Below, piece by piece: positions 13,956-21,120 of a stretch of DNA of 40,260 nt (the stretch's first letter is position 1; each line of letters starts with the position of its first letter). The position numbers were made by a program, and so were the translations under genes. The stretch comes from Erysipelotrichaceae bacterium (GTDB lineage Bacteria > Bacillota_I > Bacilli_A > RFN20 > CAG-449): NCBI GenBank assembly GCA_015059045.1, contig SVBD01000014.1:1-40260 (forward strand). Direction: 5' to 3'. A model generated the notes under the pieces. The model was not told the DNA's origin and made no database searches. It saw only the letters and a list, made by a program, of their open reading frames with translations.

Positions 13956-15923
13956 ATGAATATTGAACAATTATCTGTTGCCGCAATTAGATCATTAGTT
14001 ATTGATGGAGTTAATAAAGCAAACTCTGGGCATCCTGGTATGGCACTTGGAAGTGCACCAATTCTTTACACACTATATACTAAACATTTAGTAAGTGATC
14101 CAACTAATCCTAACTGGATTAATAGAGATAGATTTGTATTATCTGCCGGCCATGTATCAATGTTACTATATACAATGTTACATTTAGGTGGATATAAAGT
14201 ATCAATGGATGATATTAAACATTTTAGACAATTAGAGTCTATTACTCCTGGACATCCAGAACTTGGAGTAACTCCTGGAGTTGATGCATCAGCTGGTCCA
14301 TTAGGTCAAGGTATCGCTCAAGCTGTAGGTATGGCTGTAGCAGAACAATCACTTCAAGCATTATATCCACATGGAGATAGAATTATTGACCACTACACAT
14401 ATTGTTTATGTGGTGATGGTTGTTTACAAGAAGGTATTTCTCAAGAAGCAATCTCTTTTGCGGGAAGACAAAAATTAAATAAATTAATTTTAATTTACGA
14501 TGCAAACGATGTTACTTTAGATGGCGCTTTAGAATTAAGTTTCCACGAAGATGTTAAGAAGAGATTTGAAGCTAGTGAATGGAATGTTTTAGAAGTTAAA
14601 GATGGAAATGATATTTCTTCGATAGATAAAGCTATTAAAAAAGCAAAGAAAAGTGAAGAAAAACCTACATTAATCATTGTTCATACAATTATTGGTTATG
14701 GTTCAATTAATCAAGGATTAAGCAAAGTTCATGGCGCTCCTTTAGGAAAAGAAGATGGTTTAAGAGCTAAAAAGTCTTATGGATATAACTATGATGAATT
14801 TACAATCCCTCAAGAAGTTTACGATCACTTTAAAAAGAAATTTATTAACCGTGGTAAAAAAGCATTTAAAGAATGGAATGGATTATTCAATGCTTATACA
14901 TTAACATATCCGGAAGAAAGTGCAAAATTTGTTTCGGTTATGAAAAATGATGTTTCAACTTACGTCTATGATAAAGGTCCAGAATTTGAAGAAGGATTTA
15001 ACGAAGCTACAAGAAAGACAAGTCAAACACTATTAAATATTTTAAATAAATCGGTATTTAATTTAATTGGTGGATCTGCTGATGTAGCAGGAAGTGTTAT
15101 GACATCAATTAAAGGAGAAGTTGATTTCACTCCAATGACTAGACATGGAAGAAATATTAACTTTGGTATTAGAGAATTCGCTATGGCATCAATTCAAAAT
15201 GGTATGTTAATTCACGGGGGATTAAGAACATATGCTGGTTGCTTTATGGTTTTCTCTGACTATTTAAAGCCTGCAATTAGAATGGCTTCATTAAGTAATT
15301 TACCTGCTATTTATTTATTCTCTCATGACTCTATCGCAGTTGGAGAAGATGGACCAACTCATCAACCTATTGAACAATTTGCAATGTTAAGAAGTATTCC
15401 AAATAACTATCTATATAGACCATGTGACGCAAATGAATTAAAAGTTGCTTGGAAACAATCATTATTAAGTGTTGATCATCCAAGTTGTATTATTCTTTCT
15501 AGACAAAATCTTCCACTTATTGAAGGATCAAGAAGTGAAGATGTAGAAAAAGGTGGATATATCATTTCTAAAGAAAGACAAGGAGAACCTGCATTAACCT
15601 TAATTGCTACCGGTAGTGAAGTAAGTTTATGTATTGAAGTTCAAAAAGAATTATTGATGGAAGGAATTGATATCCGCGTTGTTTCAATGCCTTGTCAAGA
15701 ATTATTCTTAAAACAAGATGGTGCATATATTAAAAAAGTTTTAGGCAACAATTACGAAAGAAGAATGGCAGTAGAAATGGCATCGACTTTTGGATGGCAT
15801 AGATTTGCTCCTCACGTAATGGGATTAGATGAATTTGGTAGATCCGCTCCAGCTAAAGATGTAATTAATTTCTTCAAATTTAATAAAGAAGAAGTTATTA
15901 GAAGAATTAGAGAAATTATCTAA
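13956..15923 (+). CDS. tkt: Transketolase
   Basis: This cytoplasmic thiamine-diphosphate enzyme of the pentose phosphate pathway transfers two-carbon units between sugar phosphates. Its 655 residues match the family. Motifs are KANSGHPGMALG (21-32), HVSMLLY, GPLGQG (115-119), the ThDP/Mg motif GDGCLQEG (153-160), and in the second half the pyrimidine-domain stretch NFGIREFAMAS and DSIAVGEDGPTHQPIEQ. The start follows AAGGGAG. It has no obvious strong promoter of its own; the ncRNA terminator lies 55 nt upstream, so read-through from the ncRNA promoter or a weak local promoter is possible. A terminator follows. Confidence 0.97.
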   Translation: MNIEQLSVAAIRSLVIDGVNKANSGHPGMALGSAPILYTLYTKHLVSDPTNPNWINRDRFVLSAGHVSMLLYTMLHLGGYKVSMDDIKHFRQLESITPGHPELGVTPGVDASAGPLGQGIAQAVGMAVAEQSLQALYPHGDRIIDHYTYCLCGDGCLQEGISQEAISFAGRQKLNKLILIYDANDVTLDGALELSFHEDVKKRFEASEWNVLEVKDGNDISSIDKAIKKAKKSEEKPTLIIVHTIIGYGSINQGLSKVHGAPLGKEDGLRAKKSYGYNYDEFTIPQEVYDHFKKKFINRGKKAFKEWNGLFNAYTLTYPEESAKFVSVMKNDVSTYVYDKGPEFEEGFNEATRKTSQTLLNILNKSVFNLIGGSADVAGSVMTSIKGEVDFTPMTRHGRNINFGIREFAMASIQNGMLIHGGLRTYAGCFMVFSDYLKPAIRMASLSNLPAIYLFSHDSIAVGEDGPTHQPIEQFAMLRSIPNNYLYRPCDANELKVAWKQSLLSVDHPSCIILSRQNLPLIEGSRSEDVEKGGYIISKERQGEPALTLIATGSEVSLCIEVQKELLMEGIDIRVVSMPCQELFLKQDGAYIKKVLGNNYERRMAVEMASTFGWHRFAPHVMGLDEFGRSAPAKDVINFFKFNKEEVIRRIREII

Positions 15924-15935
15924 AAATATAAAAAT

Positions 15936-15970
15936 ACTCCTATTATAAATAATAATAGGAGTTTTATTTT
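15936..15970 (+). terminator. Terminator after tkt
   Basis: ACTCCTATTAT (15936-15946) pairs with ATAATAGGAGT (15952-15962), loop of five, then TTTATTTT. Confidence 0.88.
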
Positions 15971-15986
15971 GCAAAAATGCAAAAAT

Positions 15987-16015
15987 TTGCTTATTTATTT
16001 AATTTTTGATATAAT
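15987..16015 (+). promoter_or_regulatory. Promoter of CBS-domain gene
   Basis: TTGCTT (15987-15992), a 17-nt spacer and TATAAT (16010-16015) preceded by TGA. Same -35 hexamer and extended -10 layout as the ncRNA promoter at 13702-13730. Confidence 0.75.
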
Positions 16016-16031
16016 TAAATTGGTGATAAAA

Positions 16032-16442
16032 ATGAACATATTTAACTATTTAACATTAAAGGCAGATACATTTTATTTAGATCATAAATGTACCATTCGA
16101 CAAGCTTTAGAGAAACTAGATTATTATAAATTTACAATCATTCCTTTGATTGATAAAAATGGTCGTTACGTATCTACAATTTCTGTAGGTGATATTTTAA
16201 GATTTATCAAAAATAATTGTAATTTTGATCTTTCTTTAGCGGAAAATATTACTTTAAATAAAGTTGAAAAGTATAGACCATATAAACATTTAACTATTAG
16301 TTCTAAATTAACTGAAGTTTATAATTTGTCTCTAGAACAAAACTTTATTCCTATTGTTGATGATAGAAATATGTTTATTGGAATTATTAAAAGAAAAGCT
16401 GTAATTAAATACATCTATGAAAAATATCAAGTTTTAGATTAA
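16032..16442 (+). CDS. CBS-pair domain protein
   Basis: This small cytoplasmic protein of 136 residues is made almost entirely of two CBS motifs: the first covers about 14-65 (TIRQALEKLDYYKFTIIPLID, YVSTISVGDILRFI), the second about 75-133 (LTEVYNLSLEQNFIPIVDDR, FIGIIKRKAVIKYI). CBS pairs usually bind adenine nucleotides, including c-di-AMP in some Bacillota such as the CbpB/DarB type, a similar stand-alone CBS-pair protein that this one could represent. The start at 16032 follows TGGTGAT. A longer reading from 15969 would run over the promoter and the preceding terminator and is rejected. Confidence 0.87.
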   Translation: MNIFNYLTLKADTFYLDHKCTIRQALEKLDYYKFTIIPLIDKNGRYVSTISVGDILRFIKNNCNFDLSLAENITLNKVEKYRPYKHLTISSKLTEVYNLSLEQNFIPIVDDRNMFIGIIKRKAVIKYIYEKYQVLD

Positions 16443-16469
16443 AAAAAGTAAGCATTAAGCTTACTTTTT
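16443..16469. terminator. Bidirectional terminator
   Basis: AAAAAGTAAGC (16443-16453) pairs with GCTTACTTTTT (16459-16469), loop ATTAA. A and T runs on both sides let it serve the CBS gene (plus) and the mreB-like gene (minus). Confidence 0.85.
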
Positions 16470-17447
16470 ATTTGACATTAAATGGATATAATTTTTAATA
16501 CCATTTACTACAGTATAAGCTGGATCAGAAGCCAATCTTACCGTGATATTTAAATGACTTTCTAGATAATCTCTAATACCACCTAGTAGAGAAGAACCTC
16601 CACAAATGATAATACCTGATTCGATGATATCTGCCGCTACTTCTGGATTTTTTAATTCTAAGCAATCGGTAATTGATTCAAGTAGAGTAACTGGTGTGGA
16701 AGAAATCGCTTGTTTGATTTCCATAGTTGAAATAATAACTGATTTAGGAAGTGCTGTAACAATATCTCTTCCTGATACTTCAATTAGTCTATTTTCAGGG
16801 AATTGTTCTAAAGAACCAATCTTCATTTTAATATATTCACTAGTTTTATCACCAATAATTAATTGGTGTTTTTTTCTTAAGTGTCTAGTGATTGCTAAAT
16901 CAATTTGACGACCTGAGAAACTAGATGATTTTGAAATTAATACTTTATTTCCTGATGCGATTAATATGTCAGAGTATCCTCCTCCAAGGGTAATAATCAT
17001 ATTTCCTCTTGAAGTTGTTTCAATATTTCCGCATCCTAATAAGGCAAGGTATGATTGAGAAACTAACTCAACACCTCTTGCTCCTAAGTTATTAAATATT
17101 TTTTTAATAGCTAAAATATTTACTTCGCTTAATTCACTTGGACAAGAAACAACTACTTTAGAGTTTTTAAATAGACCTTTTTTCTTCTTTTCTTTTAATA
17201 CATGTTTGATTAATAAAGTCTGCTTGCTAATTGAAGTTACAACCCCGTTTGCAATTGGGCGAGTAACTTTAACACCATTTTGTTCTTTACCAAGCATTTT
17301 TAATGCTAAATAACCAACAGAAACAACCTTTTTTTCGATTTGGTTATAAGCAACGATATTAGGTTCGTTAAAGATTATTCCTTTATTTGGAACATAAATT
17401 AGGATATCAGAAGAACCTAAATCAACACCAATCATTTTGTTTTTCAT
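16461..17447 (-). CDS. MreB/Mbl-family actin-like protein
   Basis: This is a bacterial actin homologue that directs cell-wall elongation at the inner membrane. The 328 residues match MreB length (330-345). The phosphate-1 motif is GVDLGSSDILIY, where most MreB proteins have DLGTANT. NEPNIVA, the phosphate-2 region MIITLGGGYSDI and the adenosine motif ICGGSSLLGGI follow. These deviations, and a position away from mreC/mreD, suggest a secondary paralogue like Mbl or MreBH rather than the main MreB. The start at 17447 has AGGTGAT before it; a longer reading to 17474 lacks a signal. It stands alone, with an extended -10 (TGA-TAGAAT) on the minus strand upstream. Confidence 0.9.
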   Translation of the reverse strand: MKNKMIGVDLGSSDILIYVPNKGIIFNEPNIVAYNQIEKKVVSVGYLALKMLGKEQNGVKVTRPIANGVVTSISKQTLLIKHVLKEKKKKGLFKNSKVVVSCPSELSEVNILAIKKIFNNLGARGVELVSQSYLALLGCGNIETTSRGNMIITLGGGYSDILIASGNKVLISKSSSFSGRQIDLAITRHLRKKHQLIIGDKTSEYIKMKIGSLEQFPENRLIEVSGRDIVTALPKSVIISTMEIKQAISSTPVTLLESITDCLELKNPEVAADIIESGIIICGGSSLLGGIRDYLESHLNITVRLASDPAYTVVNGIKNYIHLMSNKK

Positions 17448-17540
17448 ATTTATCACCTGTAGACATTCTATCAAAAAGAATATTAAAAAACTATATTAAT
17501 AATCAAAAAAATAGTTATGGAAAGAAAAATAAATCACATA

Positions 17541-17564
17541 ATTAAAGATTTTCTTTAATTTTTG
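17541..17564 (+). other. Hairpin in the pnp upstream region
   Basis: ATTAAAGA (17541-17548) pairs with TCTTTAAT (17552-17559), a 3-nt loop, then TTTTT. Between divergent mreB-like and pnp genes it could be a weak terminator or part of a pnp leader. A further palindrome, TACATT-ATAA-AATGTA (17592-17607), overlaps a TATAAA -10-like hexamer just before the pnp ribosome binding site. Confidence 0.35.
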
Positions 17565-17631
17565 AATAAATTAACTATACATTTGAAAATTTACATTATA
17601 AAATGTATTTTGTTGAAAAAGGAGAAAAGAA

Positions 17632-19827
17632 ATGCCAAAGAAAGTTTTTGAATTAGACTTTGAAGGAAAAAAATTGAGCGTTGAAGCTGGCGAAATTGCA
17701 AAACAAGCAGATGGTGCTGTTTTAGTTCGCTTGAATGATACCGCGGTTTTATCCACCGTCTGTGCATCGGACGAACCAAAAGATGCAGACTTCTTTCCAT
17801 TAACAGTAGGATATGAAGAAAAACAATACGCTGTAGGAAAGATTCCAGGAAGCTTCTTAAGAAGAGAAGGTAGACCTGGAGAACACGCAACATTAACTGC
17901 TCGTTTAATTGATAGACCAATTAGACCAATGTTCTCAGATGGATTTAGAAATGAAGTCCAAATTGTTAACACAGTTATGTCTGTAGATTTAGATTGTACA
18001 CCAGAAATGACAGCTATGTTTGGATCATCATTAGCATTAGGAATTAGTGATATTCCATTTGATGGACCAATCGCAGGTGTTTATGTTGGTAGAGTTGATG
18101 GAAAATTAATCATTAACCCAACAGTTGAAGAAAAAGCAAAATCAGATTTAAATTTAGCAGTTGCAGGTACAGATACTGCAATTAACATGGTTGAAGCAGG
18201 AGCTCAACAATTATCTGAAGAAGAAATGTTAGATGCAATCATGTTTGGTCATGAAGCAATTAAAAAATTATGTCAATTCCAAAAAGAAATTATTGTTGAA
18301 ATCGGTAAAGATAAAAGACAAGTTTCTTTATATCAAGTATCTGAAGAAATTGAAAACGATGTTCGTTCAAGAGGACAAGATCGCTTAATTAAAGCTGTAT
18401 CTATCGTTGATAAATTAGAAAGATATGCTGCAATTGATGCAATTAATAATGAAATTCGTGCTACATACGAAGAAAAACAATACAAAGATGAAAAAGAAAG
18501 AAAATCAACAATGATGCAAGTTAACGATATTTTAGAACAAATCGTTGCTGATGAAGTAAGAAGATTAATCACTGTTGATAAAGTACGTCCAGATGGAAGA
18601 AAAGTAGATGAAATTCGTCCATTAGACGCTCAAATTGATTTATTCGCTAGAACTCATGGATCTGCTATGTTCACTCGTGGACAAACTCAAGTTATCTCAG
18701 TTACAACTTTAGGTCCTTTAGCAGATGAACAAATTATTGATAACTTAACTGATGAAGATTCAAAACGCTTCATGCACCATTATAACTTCCCACCATATTC
18801 AGTTGGTGAAATTGGAAGAATGGGTTCACCAGGAAGAAGAGAAATCGGACACGGTGCTTTAGGTGAAAGAGCATTAAGCTATGTTATCCCATCTGAAGAA
18901 GAATTCCCATACACAATTAGATGTGTAAGTGAAGTTGTTGAATCAAATGGTTCATCTTCACAAGCTTCTATTTGTGCTTCTACTATGTCATTAATGGCAG
19001 CAGGTGTCCCAATTAAAGCTCCAGTAGCAGGTATTGCAATGGGATTAATTACATCTGGACCAATTGATGAAGATCATCCATATACAATCTTAACTGATAT
19101 TCAAGGTATGGAAGACCACTATGGAGATATGGACTTTAAAGTAGCAGGTACTGATAATGGTATTACTGCTTTACAAATGGATATTAAGATTAAAGGTATC
19201 ACTAAAGATATCTTAAGAGAAGCTCTTGCTCAAGCTCACAAAGCTAGAGAAGAAATTATGAAAGTCTTAAAAGGCGCAATTAGTAAACCAAGAGAAGATG
19301 TTGGTAAATACGCTCCAAAATTAGCACAAACAAGAATTCCAGTTGATAGAATTAAAGATGTCATCGGTTCTCAAGGTAAAGTCATTAATGATATCATCGA
19401 AAGATGTGACAATGTTAAGATTGATATTGAGGACGATGGAAGAGTTATTATCTACCATATGGATAGAGAACCAATTAATAAAGCTTTAGCAATCATTGAA
19501 GAAATAGTTAGAGAAGCTAAAGTTGGCGAAGTATTCGAAGGTAAAGTTGTTAGAATCGAATCATTTGGTTGCTTCGTAAATCTATTTGGTAACGTTGATG
19601 GAATGTGTCACGTTTCTCAACTTGCTCATGAAAGAGTAAATCATCCAAAAGATGTCGTTAAATTAGGTCAAACATTAAAAGTAAGAGTTACTGAAATTGA
19701 TGAAAAAGGAAGAGTTAACTTAACACATAAAGAATTTGCTCCTAAGGTTGAAAAGAAAGTTGAACCAAAGAAGACTAAAGAAGTAAAAGAAGAAAAAGTT
19801 GAAGAAACTAAGGAAGTTGCTGAATAA
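17632..19827 (+). CDS. pnp: Polynucleotide phosphorylase
   Basis: PNPase degrades RNA 3' to 5' by phosphorolysis and is part of the degradosome-like network; it works as a trimer. The 731 residues show the first RNase PH-like domain ([33 protein letters not shown]), a helical linker, the catalytic second RNase PH domain ([40 protein letters not shown], and the [19 protein letters not shown] block carrying the catalytic Asp residues), a KH domain (near 565-620) and an S1 domain (near 630-700). The tail is a Lys/Glu-rich low-complexity stretch of about 30 residues. The start follows AAAGGAG. A terminator follows the stop; the usual rpsO neighbour is absent. Confidence 0.98.
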   Translation: MPKKVFELDFEGKKLSVEAGEIAKQADGAVLVRLNDTAVLSTVCASDEPKDADFFPLTVGYEEKQYAVGKIPGSFLRREGRPGEHATLTARLIDRPIRPMFSDGFRNEVQIVNTVMSVDLDCTPEMTAMFGSSLALGISDIPFDGPIAGVYVGRVDGKLIINPTVEEKAKSDLNLAVAGTDTAINMVEAGAQQLSEEEMLDAIMFGHEAIKKLCQFQKEIIVEIGKDKRQVSLYQVSEEIENDVRSRGQDRLIKAVSIVDKLERYAAIDAINNEIRATYEEKQYKDEKERKSTMMQVNDILEQIVADEVRRLITVDKVRPDGRKVDEIRPLDAQIDLFARTHGSAMFTRGQTQVISVTTLGPLADEQIIDNLTDEDSKRFMHHYNFPPYSVGEIGRMGSPGRREIGHGALGERALSYVIPSEEEFPYTIRCVSEVVESNGSSSQASICASTMSLMAAGVPIKAPVAGIAMGLITSGPIDEDHPYTILTDIQGMEDHYGDMDFKVAGTDNGITALQMDIKIKGITKDILREALAQAHKAREEIMKVLKGAISKPREDVGKYAPKLAQTRIPVDRIKDVIGSQGKVINDIIERCDNVKIDIEDDGRVIIYHMDREPINKALAIIEEIVREAKVGEVFEGKVVRIESFGCFVNLFGNVDGMCHVSQLAHERVNHPKDVVKLGQTLKVRVTEIDEKGRVNLTHKEFAPKVEKKVEPKKTKEVKEEKVEETKEVAE

Positions 19828-19842
19828 GCAACTTCTTTTTTT
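19813..19842 (+). terminator. Terminator of pnp
   Basis: GAAGTTGC (19813-19820) pairs with GCAACTTC (19828-19835) across the stop codon, then seven T. The 5' arm lies inside the coding region. Confidence 0.88.
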
Positions 19843-19844
19843 AT

Positions 19845-19880
19845 TAATAAAAAAAGTTGCATATTACCTATGCAACTTTT
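19845..19880 (-). terminator. Terminator of CNNM/CBS gene
   Basis: AAAAGTTGCATA (19852-19863) pairs with TATGCAACTTTT (19869-19880), loop TTACC; on the minus strand TTTTTATT follows. It shares the GCAACTT core with the pnp terminator, so both convergent terminators can also pair with each other. Confidence 0.85.
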
Positions 19881-19883
19881 ATC

Positions 19884-20936
19884 TTATTCAATTGGTTTAT
19901 TTTCTTCATCGATTACGATAACTTCTTCGCTTTGATTTAACTCTTCGATCGAATCTCTTTCTTCATCGTATTCGTCTTCGATTTCCCCAACTAATTCTTC
20001 AAGGATATCTTCCATTGTGATGATACCGGCAACTTTGTTATTTTTGTTTTTAACAATTGCCATGTGAATTTTTTCTTTTTGTAAAGTTTTTAATAATCTT
20101 GAAATTTTAATTTTCGTTTTTGTAAATAATGGTTCCATGACAATTGATAGAATATCATTAGAGTCATTTAATAACATTTCATAGAATTCTTTTTGGTAAA
20201 CAACTCCAAAGATACCATTGACATTTTCAGTTTTAGAAATTGGTAATCTAGAGTAATTGTAAGTTTCAAATAATTCTTGTATATGTTCAAGAGTATCAGA
20301 TTTTTTAATAAAGATTACATCTTTATTCTTAGTCATAATGTCTCCGACTAATAAATCACCATATTCTAAGGTGTTTAATATAATACTTTTTTCAATTCCG
20401 TTTAGAGTTCCTTCTTCATGAATTTCATCGACTAGAATTTCAAATTCTTCTTCAGTCATTGTACCTTGATCTTCAAATTTAAATAGTCTCATTAGACCTT
20501 GCTTGATTTTTTCAAAAAACCAAGAAACTGGTAAGAAGATAAAATAAAGTAGATATAAAGGATAAACAGCAATTTTGGCAAAAGTTTCAGGCATCATTTT
20601 AGCGAATGTTTTTGGAAATATTTCACCAAAAATTAATACCGCTACAGTGACAATAATTGTACCGATGCTTGTTGAAAAACTTATCGCAATAAAAAGAATT
20701 GTCGCAAGAGTTGTTCCGACAATATTAACGATATTATTTCCTATTAAAACTGTGGATAAAAATCTATCGTAATTCCCTTTGAGTTTAAGGGCTAATCTTG
20801 CAGAATTGCTGGTTTTAGCTAGTTTTTTCATTCTTATATCAGAGAATGAAGTAAACGCAGTCTCACTAGCTGAGAAGAACGCGGACATTAGTAATAAAGC
20901 TACTAGACAGATAATCAGAATACTGGGGTGATCCAT
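19884..20936 (-). CDS. CNNM/CBS-domain membrane protein (HlyC/CorC family)
   Basis: This is an integral membrane protein of the CNNM-CBS type, a family linked to magnesium/cobalt efflux. Of its 350 residues, 1-165 form the CNNM (DUF21) transmembrane domain with the characteristic SAFFSASETAFTSFSD near the start; two CBS motifs cover about 190-310 (VGDIMTKNKDVIFIKKSDTLEHI and its second copy ending ITMEDILEELVGEI). The protein stops in an acidic tail, EDEYDEERDSIEEL, and lacks the usual C-terminal CorC_HlyC domain of about 80 residues. The ATG at 20936 is 12 nt from AGGAGG, a slightly long spacing. It is monocistronic, with a promoter and terminator of its own. Confidence 0.92.
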   Translation of the reverse strand: MDHPSILIICLVALLLMSAFFSASETAFTSFSDIRMKKLAKTSNSARLALKLKGNYDRFLSTVLIGNNIVNIVGTTLATILFIAISFSTSIGTIIVTVAVLIFGEIFPKTFAKMMPETFAKIAVYPLYLLYFIFLPVSWFFEKIKQGLMRLFKFEDQGTMTEEEFEILVDEIHEEGTLNGIEKSIILNTLEYGDLLVGDIMTKNKDVIFIKKSDTLEHIQELFETYNYSRLPISKTENVNGIFGVVYQKEFYEMLLNDSNDILSIVMEPLFTKTKIKISRLLKTLQKEKIHMAIVKNKNNKVAGIITMEDILEELVGEIEDEYDEERDSIEELNQSEEVIVIDEENKPIE

Positions 20937-20974
20937 TTTAGATAATTTCCTCCTATAAATATAATGTAATATGC

Positions 20975-21003
20975 ATATTATCATAAAATTTATCTAATTT
21001 CAA
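20975..21003 (-). promoter_or_regulatory. Promoter of CNNM/CBS gene
   Basis: On the minus strand TTGAAA (21003-20998), a 17-nt spacer, TAATAT (20980-20975), with TGA just before the -10. Confidence 0.7.
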
Positions 21004-21049
21004 ATTAATAGACACAATTTTGAAAAAGTATATTATCTTGCCGTTTTTT

Positions 21050-21063
21050 TTAAAGCGCTTTCA
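21050..21063 (+). promoter_or_regulatory. cre-like operator before pullulanase operon
   Basis: TTAAAGCGCTTTCA matches the CcpA cre consensus TGWAANCGNTNWCA at all defined positions but the second. It lies about 45-57 nt before the expected transcription start. CcpA or another LacI-family regulator (for example a MalR type) could bind; from this position, either repression or activation is possible. Confidence 0.65.
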
Positions 21064-21091
21064 AATTTTACTTTAATATTATTAATATCTA

Positions 21092-21100
21092 TGATATTAT
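21092..21100 (+). promoter_or_regulatory. Extended -10 of pullulanase operon
   Basis: TGA-TATTAT (21092-21100) 20 nt before the start codon; the -35 region (TTTAAT) is poor. This would give a short leader and leaves room for regulation from the cre-like site. Confidence 0.55.
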
Positions 21101-21120
21101 AACTTTAATTGGAGGTATTT

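Noticed and set aside
15969-16031. Longer N-terminus of the CBS protein starting at TTG 15969
   Set aside because: It would overlap the tkt terminator tail and a good promoter (15987-16015); the ATG at 16032 has its own ribosome binding site.
17571-17972. Minus-strand frames of 133 and 109 residues opposite the start of pnp
   Set aside because: They overlap the conserved first domain of pnp; their sequence is the complement of that domain and has no start signals.
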